A stretch of 64,000 bases of DNA from Lachnospiraceae bacterium M18-1 (GTDB lineage Bacteria; Bacillota; Clostridia; Lachnospirales; Lachnospiraceae), in the NCBI GenBank assembly GCA_000403295.2, contig KE159605.1, forward strand, positions 376,845-440,844, given 5' to 3'. Under the pieces are notes generated by a model. That model did no database searches. It saw only the letters and a program-made list of their open reading frames with translations, and was not told the DNA's origin. Below are positions 17,989 through 27,395 of the stretch, in pieces. Position numbers and translations under genes: made by a program. Position 1 is the stretch's first letter; the number at the start of each line of letters is the position of its first letter.

Positions 17989-19599
17989 CTATTTTGCCGT
18001 TTCACTGCTGTCGTCCGCCAGTTTTGCGCCTAAGAATCCGGATAATACGGACTGCACGTCAACACCTGTGGATTCTTTCAGCCCGTCGGATACCTGGGTA
18101 AAGGTCCCTACGATATCCTTCACCAGCTTCGAGGTATTGCCGTCCCCATACATGGTGATCTTATCCACCTTGCCTAGAGGCTCTGCAATATTTCTGGCAA
18201 TCTCCGGCATGGCCTTAAAGTACATCTCCAAAATCGCAGCTTCGCCCATCTGCTTCATCGCTTCTGCCTTCTTTTCGATACCTTCCGCCTCAGCAAGTGC
18301 CTTTGCCTTGATAGCTTCGGCTTCCGCAAGACCCTTGCTGCGGATTCCTTCCGCTTCCTGTTCCATGGCATACTTCTGGGCCTCTGCAGTGGCTTTTAAT
18401 GCTTCCGCTTCCTTCTCACGCTCAAACTTATCTGCTTCTGCGTTTTTCTGGCGTTCAAAGAGCTGTGCTTCGGAATTGCGCTGTACCTCGTAGAGCTTTG
18501 CGTCGGATTCCTGCTGCTTCGCATAACGTTCGGCCTCTGCCTGCTTCTTTACGGTGGCTTCCAGATTGCGCTCTGTCAGCTCCACTTCCTTCTCCTGCAG
18601 GGCGATGGCCTTTTCCTGACGCGCCAGGTTCGCGTCTGCAGTGGCGATCTCTACAGTCTTACGCTCGGTTTCCTTCTGGATCTGGTATGCGGAATCGGCA
18701 ATGGCCTTCTTCGTGTCCGCATCCTTCTGAAGCTCTGCCTTGCGGATCTCCAGGTCGTTTTCCTTCTGGGCGATCAGCGTTGCGGCGCTGATTTCCGCCT
18801 CCTTTGCCTCCTGATTGGCCTGCGCCTGTACGACAGCCTTTTCCTTCTGGGCCCTTGCCCGGGCATTGGCAATCTCCAGCTCGGAGGTCACCTGGGCGTC
18901 GTTGGCTTCCTTCTTTGCCTTGGCCTGGGCCTTGGCGATCTCTTTCTCACTGTCTGCCCTGGAAATAGCCGCATTCTTCTGTATCTTCACGATATTATCC
19001 ACACCCAGATTCTCGATGACGCCGTTGCCGTCCACGAAGTTCTGCACATTAAAGCTGACAATGTCCAGACCCATGGCCGCAAGGTCCGGCTCTGCGTTCT
19101 CTTTCACCAGTGTGGCGAATTTCTGGCGGTCCGATACCATCTCTTCCAGATTCATCTTTCCTACGATCTCACGCATATTTCCTTCCAGCACTTCCCTGGA
19201 TACCTGGGCGATATAATCTGTGGGCCGGTTCAGGAAGTTCTGTGCCGCCAGGGAAAGCCGCTCGGGCTGGTCGCTGATCTTCACGTTCACCGCCGCATCC
19301 ACCCGGATATTAATATAATCCGCAGTGGGCACTGCGCTGGAAGTCTTGACATCGATAGGGATCAGCTGCAGGTTCAGCTCATCCTTCTTCTCCAGAAACG
19401 GAATCTTAATCCCTGCTTTTCCGATCAGCACCTTCGGCTGCTTTCTCAAACCGGAAATGATGTAAGCCGTATCCGGGGATGCCTTCACATATCCGGATGC
19501 CAGGATGATCAGAAGCACCAGCAAGACCAAGATCACCGGAACAACTTTCAGTACAACATCGAGTACCATAGCATTCATATTCTTTTTCTCCTTTGTCAT
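17989..19599 (-). CDS. Flotillin-like SPFH domain membrane protein
   Basis: A 536-residue protein with an N-terminal membrane segment (VVLKVVPVILVLLVLLIILA, about residues 12-32), an SPFH/band 7 domain to about residue 200, then a long coiled coil dense in Ala/Glu/Lys (EKEIAKAQAKAKKEAND and many AEA repeats) and a C-terminal oligomerisation region. Flotillins form membrane microdomain scaffolds. It is monocistronic in appearance, with no NfeD partner beside it. Confidence 0.93.
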   Translation of the reverse strand: MTKEKKNMNAMVLDVVLKVVPVILVLLVLLIILASGYVKASPDTAYIISGLRKQPKVLIGKAGIKIPFLEKKDELNLQLIPIDVKTSSAVPTADYINIRVDAAVNVKISDQPERLSLAAQNFLNRPTDYIAQVSREVLEGNMREIVGKMNLEEMVSDRQKFATLVKENAEPDLAAMGLDIVSFNVQNFVDGNGVIENLGVDNIVKIQKNAAISRADSEKEIAKAQAKAKKEANDAQVTSELEIANARARAQKEKAVVQAQANQEAKEAEISAATLIAQKENDLEIRKAELQKDADTKKAIADSAYQIQKETERKTVEIATADANLARQEKAIALQEKEVELTERNLEATVKKQAEAERYAKQQESDAKLYEVQRNSEAQLFERQKNAEADKFEREKEAEALKATAEAQKYAMEQEAEGIRSKGLAEAEAIKAKALAEAEGIEKKAEAMKQMGEAAILEMYFKAMPEIARNIAEPLGKVDKITMYGDGNTSKLVKDIVGTFTQVSDGLKESTGVDVQSVLSGFLGAKLADDSSETAK

Positions 19600-19721
19600 T
19601 CTATTAGGAATCTCCGAAAATGATTTCCGGACGATTCCTTTGTTTTATGTATTATTTTATCACTTTCCACCTGCCAGTGCAATATTTTCTGACTATTTAT
19701 ATTTTCTTCGATGTAGTTTGG

Positions 19722-19758
19722 GTTACTGTGAGCACCCGGTGAGGGTGTGAACAGTAAC
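19722..19758. repeat. 37 bp copy of the GTTACTG palindromic repeat
   Basis: GTTACTGTGAGCACCCGGTG... ending GTGTGAACAGTAAC, an interrupted palindrome. Its sequence matches the reverse complement of 51008-51044 at 35 of 37 positions. It lies between the flotillin and HAD genes. Member of the family described in the findings. Confidence 0.8.
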
Positions 19759-19781
19759 AGTTTGAAAGATGGTCCGAGAGT

Positions 19782-20402
19782 TCATAAACGGCTTGTCATC
19801 ACAGATTGCAGCAATGGGTGGTTTCGGATTTCCTCAAAGTCTCCGTCAAAAACCGCCCCTCTGATTCCTGCTTTTTCTGCGCCGGCCACATTTCTCGCCA
19901 TGTCATCGATAAAAAAGCATTCCTCCGGCAGCAGCTGATATTTGTCCAGAAGATATTGATAAATACAGACATCCGGCTTGATCATATGGATATCACAGGA
20001 TACCACGATCCCGTCAAAGTAATCCAGCGGCGCGAATCTCTGGAAATACTGATAAAACGAACTGCTGGCATTGGACAGGACATACAGGCGGTATCCTTTT
20101 TCCTTCGCCTGCCTGCAGAACTCCTTTGCCCCGGCGACCGGCTGCATGCACATATGCCATTGCTCCGTGCACTGTCTCAGTTCCTCATGGAGCCTTTCGG
20201 GAACCCGGAGGCTCACACCGTCAAAACGTTCTTCATCCGTAATATGCCCCAGATCCCCCTGGACCCACTCCGGACCTTCGAAGAGCTCCCGGCGGACCAG
20301 TGCGCGGTCTTCCTCCTGTTTTATAAAATGGTTCAGGCAGACACCGGGGTCATACTGCAGCAATACATTTCCCATATCAAATATGATATTTTTTATCATC
20401 AT
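19782..20402 (-). CDS. HAD-family hydrolase (glucose-1-phosphatase/YihX-like)
   Basis: A 206-residue HAD phosphatase. Motif I is FDMGNVLL (Asp9-x-Gly rather than DxDGT, as in the YihX branch), motif II is LSNASS, motif III is the lysine in MIKPD, and motif IV is FFIDDMARNV. The cap is the small helical type. Substrate is likely a sugar phosphate but not determined. Confidence 0.88.
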   Translation of the reverse strand: MMIKNIIFDMGNVLLQYDPGVCLNHFIKQEEDRALVRRELFEGPEWVQGDLGHITDEERFDGVSLRVPERLHEELRQCTEQWHMCMQPVAGAKEFCRQAKEKGYRLYVLSNASSSFYQYFQRFAPLDYFDGIVVSCDIHMIKPDVCIYQYLLDKYQLLPEECFFIDDMARNVAGAEKAGIRGAVFDGDFEEIRNHPLLQSVMTSRL

Positions 20403-20481
20403 GTTATTCTCTCCTGTGACAGGGCATACTTTGTTCTTCTATAGGAAGTAACTCTCTATGTTCTATTTACAGCGGCTGCTC

Positions 20482-21348
20482 TTATTTTCCGAACAGGATG
20501 ACCGCAACCATCCCCGGACCGGTATGGGCGCCGATGATGGGCGACAGCATGGTACGGCGGATTGCCGCCCCGGGGGCCGCTTCTTTTATTTTTTCGGCAA
20601 GACCCTGGGCGAGCTCCGGCGCGTCCGAATCACAGATGTAGATCCTTGTATCTACGTTTGGATCATAATTTTCTTTGAAAGACGCAAACAATGAGGACAT
20701 GGCCGCCTTGTTCCCGCGTTTCTTATCTACGTTCACAAGTTTCCCCTCTTCATTCACGATAAGTATAGGTTTGATATTCAATGCGGAGCCCACAATGGCC
20801 GTTGCCGCGCTGACACGTCCACCCCGTTTCAGATACATCAGATCCTGCACCATGAAGTAATGGCGGAGCCTGGGGATCACGGCCCGGACAGATTCCAGAT
20901 TCTCCCGGATGGACATACCGTTCTTCCGGTTTTCGACAGCCTTTTCCACCAATAGGCCGATTCCTCCGGTTGCTGCCAGGGTATCGACCGGAACCACCTC
21001 TGCATCCGGATAATCCTCCTTCAAAGCCTCCGCGGCGAGCATGGCGCTTTGATAGGTGGAGGACAGTCCGCTGGACAGGCAGAAATACAGGATGGATTTC
21101 CCGTGCTCCAGGAATTGCTTAAAATATTCCTCATACATATACGGGGAGATCTGGGATGTCTTGGTCAGGTCGCCTCCGCGCTGTCCGTCATAAAATGCTT
21201 TCAGCAGTTCCTCACTCTCGCATCCCCTGGATGTACGCATCTCCTCTCCGATCGAATACTCCATAGGCACAAATTGAATTTCGTTTTCCACAGCCGCTTC
21301 CCGAATGATATCGCCGGAAGCATCCATACATATGATATAGTCGTTCAT
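20482..21348 (-). CDS. DegV family fatty-acid-binding protein
   Basis: A 288-residue DegV protein, a family that binds fatty acids and in some Firmicutes (FakB) presents them to the FakA kinase. Start at 21348 (MNDYIICMDASGDI) has TTGGAGGTTAAG upstream; the longer frame does not. FCLSSGLSSTYQSAML and RLRHYFMVQDLMYLKRGGRV are the lipid-pocket signatures. No fakA gene is nearby. Confidence 0.9.
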   Translation of the reverse strand: MNDYIICMDASGDIIREAAVENEIQFVPMEYSIGEEMRTSRGCESEELLKAFYDGQRGGDLTKTSQISPYMYEEYFKQFLEHGKSILYFCLSSGLSSTYQSAMLAAEALKEDYPDAEVVPVDTLAATGGIGLLVEKAVENRKNGMSIRENLESVRAVIPRLRHYFMVQDLMYLKRGGRVSAATAIVGSALNIKPILIVNEEGKLVNVDKKRGNKAAMSSLFASFKENYDPNVDTRIYICDSDAPELAQGLAEKIKEAAPGAAIRRTMLSPIIGAHTGPGMVAVILFGK

Positions 21349-21449
21349 CTTAACCTCCAAATGTGTTGTGACTGCTCCAAACAGCCGCAGGCAGGCCCGC
21401 ATGTACTATTTTGGAGAAATCTGCTTTTTGCTTTGTAACTTACGGAACA

Positions 21450-21478
21450 ATTATATCATCCTCAGGAATGTTACACAA
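21450..21478 (-). promoter_or_regulatory. Promoter of the degV-family gene
   Basis: Minus-strand TTGTGT (21473-21478) and TATAAT (21450-21455) with a 17-base spacer, about 100 bases before the ATG. A good sigma-A type match. Confidence 0.6.
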
Positions 21479-21506
21479 TCTTTTTTCTGTTGCATCTGAC
21501 AATCGT

Positions 21507-22853
21507 TCAAAACCCTCTCCTTTTCAGATCATTCACCAGATTCACATAAAACTCCCGTACATCAAAATCTCGGATATTCTCCCGGTTCAAATCGATCATA
21601 TCCCCATGGGATATCCCCCGTTTGCCTTCTGCGGTGAGAAATGTGTAATCTTCACCCCACGGGAAAGAGGACTCTGCCACAAGGCCGTCATTCGGCCCGT
21701 CAAAATACTGTACCAGATGGTGGGAGAAATTGAGCGGAAACCGTCCTCCAGACGCTGCGCCCAGCTTTGATCCCACACTTTGGTAATACACCCCCGGCCG
21801 GTCCGGCACCTTCTGATTGAATGCTTCACAAGCTGATGCCGTCAGATCCGACACTGCGGCCAGGAAATCCGGATTCTCATCTCCCAGCTTGCGAAGCGCG
21901 GCATTATAGCTGTCCGCCACTTTTTCTTTCACTGCCGCCGGAATCTTACCCAGAAGATAATCCGCAAACACACAGCCCCTGTGCGGGGTATTGATGGTCG
22001 TCAAAGAAGCCGCATACGCATCTATGCCAAGGCAGCTGACGGCATATCTGGAATCCAGTCCCCCCTTTGAGTGTGCAATGATATTGACCTTTTCACAGCC
22101 GGTCTCTGCAATGATCTCCTGAATCCGGCCGGCCAGCTCCTGACCGCTGTCCGCAACAGCCGCCGCAGACTGGTGATTTCCATAAAAGATCTTCGCGCCG
22201 TGCGTTTCCAGCTCCTTCGGAATCCTTCCCCAATAATTAAAATACTTAAAATCCCGGAAGAATACACCGTGCACCATAAGGATCGGATACCTGGTCCGGC
22301 ACAGCTGCTCCTCCTTCCGCTCCTGGGCATGGAGCAATTTCCTGCTCTCGAACTTCCACTCCTCCGACGCAATCCCGATCAGCCGGAACAGGACAAACAG
22401 ATGGATCACTGGAATCCACCCGCAGACAATGCCAATCACACGCCATTTCATCCCGATCTGCGAGGAGGTCAGATAGATGCGCAGAATCCCGCACCAGAAA
22501 GTGACCGCTTCCACAACGATCACGCACACCAGATCCAGGATCCACAGCAACCGGTCTCCCGGAAATAATACCGTTATCATACAGATCAGTCCGATCACTG
22601 ACACTGACGCGGAGATCAAAAAGCAGATCAATAATTCACATCCGTCCGCACAGATCCGAAGCTGCTTTTTGGGAAGCCTCCGGCTAAACGCCGAGGGACA
22701 TATGTTCAAAAAAAGGAGTCCTGCCAATATGACAGCTATGATCAAAATCCCGCCTGCGCCCGAAGGCAGGAGATAATGATCCAGAAGCGGAAGATTTGCT
22801 GCCAAAATTAAAAATAAGGAATTTATAATACGTTGTAAAAATCTCATACCCAT
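21507..22853 (-). CDS. Membrane-anchored alpha/beta hydrolase (lipase-like)
   Basis: A 448-residue protein. The first about 160 residues carry roughly five hydrophobic helices; the rest is a lipase-type hydrolase beginning YPILMVHGVFFRDF (residue 189). Probable catalytic residues are Ser262 in IIAHSKGGLDSRY, Asp388 in GPNDGLV and His416 in GISHGDMID. The nucleophile elbow AHSKG replaces the usual GHSxG glycine with alanine, as in many triacylglycerol lipases. The membrane module fused to a lipase domain suggests a membrane-bound lipid esterase; substrate unknown. Confidence 0.8.
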   Translation of the reverse strand: MGMRFLQRIINSLFLILAANLPLLDHYLLPSGAGGILIIAVILAGLLFLNICPSAFSRRLPKKQLRICADGCELLICFLISASVSVIGLICMITVLFPGDRLLWILDLVCVIVVEAVTFWCGILRIYLTSSQIGMKWRVIGIVCGWIPVIHLFVLFRLIGIASEEWKFESRKLLHAQERKEEQLCRTRYPILMVHGVFFRDFKYFNYWGRIPKELETHGAKIFYGNHQSAAAVADSGQELAGRIQEIIAETGCEKVNIIAHSKGGLDSRYAVSCLGIDAYAASLTTINTPHRGCVFADYLLGKIPAAVKEKVADSYNAALRKLGDENPDFLAAVSDLTASACEAFNQKVPDRPGVYYQSVGSKLGAASGGRFPLNFSHHLVQYFDGPNDGLVAESSFPWGEDYTFLTAEGKRGISHGDMIDLNRENIRDFDVREFYVNLVNDLKRRGF

Positions 22854-23043
22854 GCCCCTTTAGCAACCTGAATAAATATCTTATTCCTCTTACATTTTTT
22901 ATTTTACCACGCCTTCCATATTTACTCAATTATTATTCCATTCATTTCGTATCCGAAATCATTTCTACTTCTGCCTTCCTTCTGTTGAAATAATACACCT
23001 GATAAGTCAGTATGCTTTCCAACTATTTGGTCTGACTAATAAG

Positions 23044-23094
23044 AAAAAGCCATATCCAAAGGAATAATACGTTCTTTTGGATATGGCTTTTTTT
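23044..23094 (-). terminator. Terminator after rlmH
   Basis: AAAAAGCCATATCC...GGATATGGCTTTTTT forms a long stem with U-tracts on both strands; it begins right at the rlmH stop codon. Confidence 0.85.
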
Positions 23095-23572
23095 ATTTGT
23101 GGTAGGGAGCCCCATGGATGATCCGGAAGCTCCGGTAGATCTGTTCCAGCAGGATCACCCGCATCAGCTGATGAGGAAAGGTCATTTTCGAAAAGCTAAG
23201 GGCAAAGTCTGATCTGCCAAGAACTTCCTTCCCCAGTCCGATGGAGCCTCCGATAATAAAGATCAGATGCCCTCTCCCCTGCACCCCAAGCTGCTCGATC
23301 CTGGCAGCAAGCTCCTCGGAGGAAAGCTGCTTCCCGCCGATCTCCAGCGTAATGATATAGGTGTCTTCTTTGATGTATTTCAGGATACGCTCCGCCTCTC
23401 TGGAGAGGATCAGCTTCGCCTGCGCTTCCCCGGCATGGTCCGGGGTCTTCTCATCCGCAACCTCTATGATCTCCAGCTTGCAATAGCCCCCCAGTCGTTT
23501 GCTGTATTCTCCGATCGCATCCCTGAGATATTTTTCCTTTATTTTACCTACGGTGATCACTGTAATCTTCAT
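23093..23572 (-). CDS. rlmH: 23S rRNA (pseudouridine1915-N3)-methyltransferase RlmH
   Basis: A 159-residue SPOUT methyltransferase that modifies pseudouridine 1915 of 23S rRNA. Conserved: MKITVITVGKIKEKYLRDAI at the start, IFIIGGSIGLG with the SAM knot loop, and the C-terminal LSFSKMTFPHQLMRVILLEQ and PYHK end. Length is exactly typical. Confidence 0.97.
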   Translation of the reverse strand: MKITVITVGKIKEKYLRDAIGEYSKRLGGYCKLEIIEVADEKTPDHAGEAQAKLILSREAERILKYIKEDTYIITLEIGGKQLSSEELAARIEQLGVQGRGHLIFIIGGSIGLGKEVLGRSDFALSFSKMTFPHQLMRVILLEQIYRSFRIIHGAPYHK

Positions 23573-23576
23573 TTTA

Positions 23577-24965
23577 TCATTTATTTTTTAAATATTCATC
23601 AATTCCGTGCGCGCCCGCTTTTCCAGCACCCATGGCAAGAATGACCGTCGCCGCGCCTGTCACCGCGTCGCCGCCGGCATAAACGCCTTCCTTGGATGTC
23701 TTGCCGAACTCTTCATCCGCAACGATACATTTCCATCTGTTGGTCTCCAGCCCCTTTGTGGTGGAGGAGATCAGCGGATTCGGGGAAGTCCCCAGTGACA
23801 TGATCACGGTATCCACTTCGATCTCATACTCGGATCCCGGAACCTCAACCGGACGTCTTCTTCCGGATGCATCCGGCTCGCCAAGTTCCATCTTGATGAC
23901 CTTCATGCCCTTTACATTTCCGTTGTCATCGACAAAGATTTCTTTCGGATTGGTAAGCAGATCAAAAATCACGCCCTCTTCCTTCGCATGATGAACCTCT
24001 TCTACTCTGGCCGGAAGCTCTGCCTCGCTTCTTCTGTACACGATATGTACCTCCGCGCCGAGACGCAGTGCCGTTCTTGCCGCATCCATGGCTACGTTTC
24101 CGCCGCCCACGACTGCTACTTTTTTGCCGCCTGCGATCGGTGTATCATAAGATTCGTCAAAGGCTTTCATCAGATTGCTTCTGGTCAGGTACTCATTGGC
24201 GGAAAATACGCCGTTGGCATTTTCTCCCGGAATACCCATAAACATCGGAAGACCTGCGCCGGAGCCGATAAAAACGGCCTCAAAGCCTTCTTCCTCAATA
24301 AGCTGATCGATGGTGGTAGACTTTCCGATGACCACATTGGTCTCAAACTTCACGCCCAGCTCTTTCACCTTTTCGATCTCTTTTGCAACCACCTTCTGCT
24401 TCGGAAGACGGAACTCCGGAATCCCGTATACAAGCACTCCGCCCAGCTCGTGAAGAGCCTCAAACACAGTCACCTCGTATCCCATCTTTGCCAGGTCTCC
24501 CGCACAGGTCAGACCGGACGGGCCGGAACCGATGACAGCAACCTTATGTCCGTTGGTGCTTTCAGGTCCTTCCGGTTTGATGTCATGTTCCAGAGCATAA
24601 TCCGCAACGAACCGCTCCAGCTTGCCGATGGATACCGGTTCGCCCTTGATCCCGCGGATACATTTTCCCTCACACTGGGATTCCTGTGGACATACGCGTC
24701 CGCAGATTGCCGGCAGGGCGGAAGCTCTTCCGATCACCTTATATGCCTCTTCAATATTGCCTTCCTTGACTTCCTTAATAAATCCCGGAATATCGATGGC
24801 TACCGGACATCCGCTGATGCACTTTGCATTCTTGCAGTTGATGCAGCGGGAAGCTTCTTCCATGGCTTCCTCCTGGTTATATCCCAGACAAACCTCTTCA
24901 AAATTTGTAGCGCGTACTTTTGGTTCCTGTTCTCTGACAGGCACTTTCTTTAATACATCTGCCAT
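23577..24965 (-). CDS. NADPH-dependent glutamate synthase-like / NfnB-type subunit
   Basis: A 462-residue GltD-like flavoprotein. The N-terminal CINCKNAKCISGCPVAIDIP and CGRVCPQESQCEGKC bind two [4Fe-4S] clusters; GSGPSGLTCAGDLAKMG binds FAD and VAVVGGGNVAMDAARTALRL binds NAD(P)H. The preceding gene encodes an NfnA-like subunit and the two coding regions abut at TAATG, so together they probably form an electron-bifurcating ferredoxin:NADP oxidoreductase (NfnAB) or a sulfide dehydrogenase. Databases often call this gene gltA; no large glutamate synthase subunit is present, which favours the Nfn reading. Confidence 0.85.
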   Translation of the reverse strand: MADVLKKVPVREQEPKVRATNFEEVCLGYNQEEAMEEASRCINCKNAKCISGCPVAIDIPGFIKEVKEGNIEEAYKVIGRASALPAICGRVCPQESQCEGKCIRGIKGEPVSIGKLERFVADYALEHDIKPEGPESTNGHKVAVIGSGPSGLTCAGDLAKMGYEVTVFEALHELGGVLVYGIPEFRLPKQKVVAKEIEKVKELGVKFETNVVIGKSTTIDQLIEEEGFEAVFIGSGAGLPMFMGIPGENANGVFSANEYLTRSNLMKAFDESYDTPIAGGKKVAVVGGGNVAMDAARTALRLGAEVHIVYRRSEAELPARVEEVHHAKEEGVIFDLLTNPKEIFVDDNGNVKGMKVIKMELGEPDASGRRRPVEVPGSEYEIEVDTVIMSLGTSPNPLISSTTKGLETNRWKCIVADEEFGKTSKEGVYAGGDAVTGAATVILAMGAGKAGAHGIDEYLKNK

Positions 24966-25855
24966 TAGTTGTCACCTCCGCAATTTCCACATCCGCCGTG
25001 GTGTGTATCCCCTTCCGTGAGCCTGAGCATTGCACGGCCTTCTTCTGTCTTATACATCTGACTTCTCTTCATCGCCTGGTCAAAGTCTACAAGATGTCCG
25101 TCAAACTCCGGCCCGTCCACACATGCAAACTTGATCTCATCTCCTACCTGCAGGCGGCATGCCCCGCACATACCGGTTCCGTCTACCATGATCGGATTCA
25201 TGCTGACGATGGTCGGAAGCTCAAGCTTCTTCGTCAGCAGGCAGACGAACTTCATCATGATCATTGGTCCGATGGCTACGCACAGATCGTACTTCCTGCC
25301 TTCCTTCGTAACAAGATCCTCGATCACTGTTGTAACCATACCGGAACGTCCGTAGGAGCCGTCGTCCGTCGTCACATAGAGATTGCCCGCCACTGCTTCC
25401 AGTTCTTTTTCCAGGATGACCATATCCTTTGTCTTCGCACCCAGGACCACATCCGCGTCGATCCCATGTACATGAAGCCATTTGACCTGGGGATAAACGG
25501 GCGCCGCTCCTACGCCGCCTGCCACGAAGAGTATCTTTTTCTTCTTAAGTTCTTTTATGTCTTCATTTACAAATTCGGATGCACATCCGAGGGGTCCCAC
25601 GAAATCACGGAACGAATCTCCCTCTTTCAGGTCAGCCATCTTCGCAGTGGAAGCCCCTACCTCCTGAAATACGATGGTAATGGTTCCTGCTTCCCGGTCA
25701 TAATCACAGATCGTAAGCGGAATCCGCTCCCCCTTGTCATCCATTTTAACGATCACAAACTGTCCCGGCTGACAATGCTTCGCGACGCGCGGTGCAAGCA
25801 CATCCATGAGTATAATCTTATCAGCCAGTTTTTCTGCTTTTAAAATCTTGTACAT
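24965..25855 (-). CDS. NfnA-like FAD/NAD-binding oxidoreductase subunit (sulfide/dihydroorotate dehydrogenase-like)
   Basis: A 296-residue protein: ferredoxin-reductase FAD domain (GERIPLTICDYDREAGT), NAD domain with KILFVAGGVGAAPVYPQ, and a C-terminal [2Fe-2S] site in GTGMCGACRLQVGDEIKFAC. It ends with an unusual His/Gly/Cys tail (THHGGCGNCGGDN). Start at 25855 (MYKILKAEKL) has AGGAGGAAGAAC upstream. It pairs with the next gene as subunit A of an NfnAB-like complex. Confidence 0.88.
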   Translation of the reverse strand: MYKILKAEKLADKIILMDVLAPRVAKHCQPGQFVIVKMDDKGERIPLTICDYDREAGTITIVFQEVGASTAKMADLKEGDSFRDFVGPLGCASEFVNEDIKELKKKKILFVAGGVGAAPVYPQVKWLHVHGIDADVVLGAKTKDMVILEKELEAVAGNLYVTTDDGSYGRSGMVTTVIEDLVTKEGRKYDLCVAIGPMIMMKFVCLLTKKLELPTIVSMNPIMVDGTGMCGACRLQVGDEIKFACVDGPEFDGHLVDFDQAMKRSQMYKTEEGRAMLRLTEGDTHHGGCGNCGGDN

Positions 25856-25984
25856 GTTCTTCCTCCTGTATAGACTCATCTTCTGCATAACATATCATAC
25901 GATATCAGCAGTCTGTTTACAAGTATTCTTTCACACAAACTCCATTTAATTTGATCCTGAGAAAACAAAATTTTCCAAAACGAA

Positions 25985-26010
25985 GGCAGACACCAAAGAT
26001 AGTGCCTGCC
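25985..26010 (-). terminator. Terminator after the alcohol dehydrogenase gene
   Basis: GGCAGACAC / GTGCCTGCC stem (one mismatch) 23 bases past the stop; on the minus strand it is followed by TTCGTTTT. Confidence 0.65.
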
Positions 26011-26032
26011 CCATTCTGTAATTCAGCAGATC

Positions 26033-27214
26033 TTAGAAATCAACCTCTGTTCCATAATATGTACATGTGAGTAATTTTTCCATTGCTGCCGAGTCGATAG
26101 CGCGCGGATTGGATCCAGTACATGCATCGCCTACTGCCAGCCCCGCAATCTTAGCCACTTTCTCTTTAAACTCGTCTTCATTGATACCAAAGTCCTTTAA
26201 TGTCTTCGGAATATTCAGCTCAGCGTTGAACGCGTCGATCTTATCGCACAGGCTGTTGATCAGCGCCTTCTCTGATGTTCCCGAAAGCCCCATCTTGCGT
26301 GCGATCTCTGCATAGCGGCTTGCTGCGACAGCATCCTTTGAATTATATTTGATTACATAAGGCAGATAGATTGCATTCGCGCAACCGTGCGGAATATGTC
26401 CTGTGGAAAATGCTGCGCCGGTCTTGTGTGCCATGGAGTGAACGATTCCAAGCAGTGCATTGGAAAATGCCATTCCTGCAAGGCACTGTGCATAATGCAT
26501 CTGTTCCCTGGCATCCATATTGCAGTGATAAGAAGCCGGAAGGTAATCCAGAACCATCTCGATCGCCTGGAGCGCCAGAGGATCCGTAAACGGTCCGTTT
26601 AATGTGGAAACATATGCTTCGATGGCATGTGTCAGAGCATCCATGCCGGTGTAAGCAACCTGCTTTACCGGGAGTCCCGTTACCAGATCCGGATCCACGA
26701 TAGCTACATCTGGGGTAATGTTAAAGTCCGCCAGAGGGTACTTCACGCCTGTGCTGTAATCCGTGATCACGGAAAATGCAGTCACTTCTGTCGCGGTTCC
26801 TGATGTGGACGGGATTGCGCAGAATTTTGCCTTCTGCCTAAGCTCCGGGAAATTAAACGGGATGCAGAGGTCCTCAAAGGTCACATCCGGATATTCATAG
26901 AACGCCCACATTGCCTTTGCAGCATCGATCGGAGAACCGCCGCCCATGGATACGATCCAGTCAGGCTCAAACGCACGCATCGCTTCCGCACCCTTCATAA
27001 CAGTCTCTACGGAAGGATCCGGTTCAACGCCCTCGAACAGCTCCACTTCCATGCCCGCTTCCTTGAGATAATCCACTGCCTTATCCAGAAATCCCTGGCG
27101 CTTCATGGAACCGCCGCCGACAACGAGGATGGCTTTTTTTCCTTTCAGATTCTTCAGTTCTTCCAAGCATCCTTTTCCGTGGTAAACGTCTCTTGGTAAT
27201 GTAAATCTGCTCAT
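26033..27214 (-). CDS. Iron-containing alcohol dehydrogenase
   Basis: About 393 residues. GGGSPIDAAKAMW is the NAD(P)-binding loop, ALTHAIEAYVS and IVHSMAHKTGAAFSTGHIPH provide the iron-binding histidines, and IPSTSGTATEVTAFSVI is characteristic. It interconverts aldehydes and alcohols during fermentation. The ATG of MSRFTLPRD (27214) is chosen because AAGGAGATG precedes it at a good distance. A promoter with a palindrome resembling a Rex site lies upstream. Confidence 0.93.
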   Translation of the reverse strand: MSRFTLPRDVYHGKGCLEELKNLKGKKAILVVGGGSMKRQGFLDKAVDYLKEAGMEVELFEGVEPDPSVETVMKGAEAMRAFEPDWIVSMGGGSPIDAAKAMWAFYEYPDVTFEDLCIPFNFPELRQKAKFCAIPSTSGTATEVTAFSVITDYSTGVKYPLADFNITPDVAIVDPDLVTGLPVKQVAYTGMDALTHAIEAYVSTLNGPFTDPLALQAIEMVLDYLPASYHCNMDAREQMHYAQCLAGMAFSNALLGIVHSMAHKTGAAFSTGHIPHGCANAIYLPYVIKYNSKDAVAASRYAEIARKMGLSGTSEKALINSLCDKIDAFNAELNIPKTLKDFGINEDEFKEKVAKIAGLAVGDACTGSNPRAIDSAAMEKLLTCTYYGTEVDF

Positions 27215-27314
27215 GTTACACATCTCCTTATGTATATTCTATAATGTGATTCCCGCAAAGCAATGGTACATTGCTGTATATACCTCCGCCTTACGGTTTT
27301 GACTTAACGGTTTT

Positions 27315-27343
27315 ATTATAGCACTGTGAAACTTTTAACACAA
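27315..27343 (-). promoter_or_regulatory. Alcohol dehydrogenase promoter with candidate Rex-type palindrome
   Basis: Minus-strand -35 TTGTGT (27338-27343) and -10 TATAAT (27315-27320), spacer 17. Between them the sequence TTGTGTTAAAAGTTTCACAG (27324-27343) has TGTG/CACA ends as in Rex operators, but its spacing is two bases longer than the TTGTGAANNNNTTCACAA consensus, so the operator part is tentative. Confidence 0.45.
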
Positions 27344-27395
27344 GCAGATTTACTAAAAAAAATTGAAAATTCTTATAAAATTTATACGTAATATC

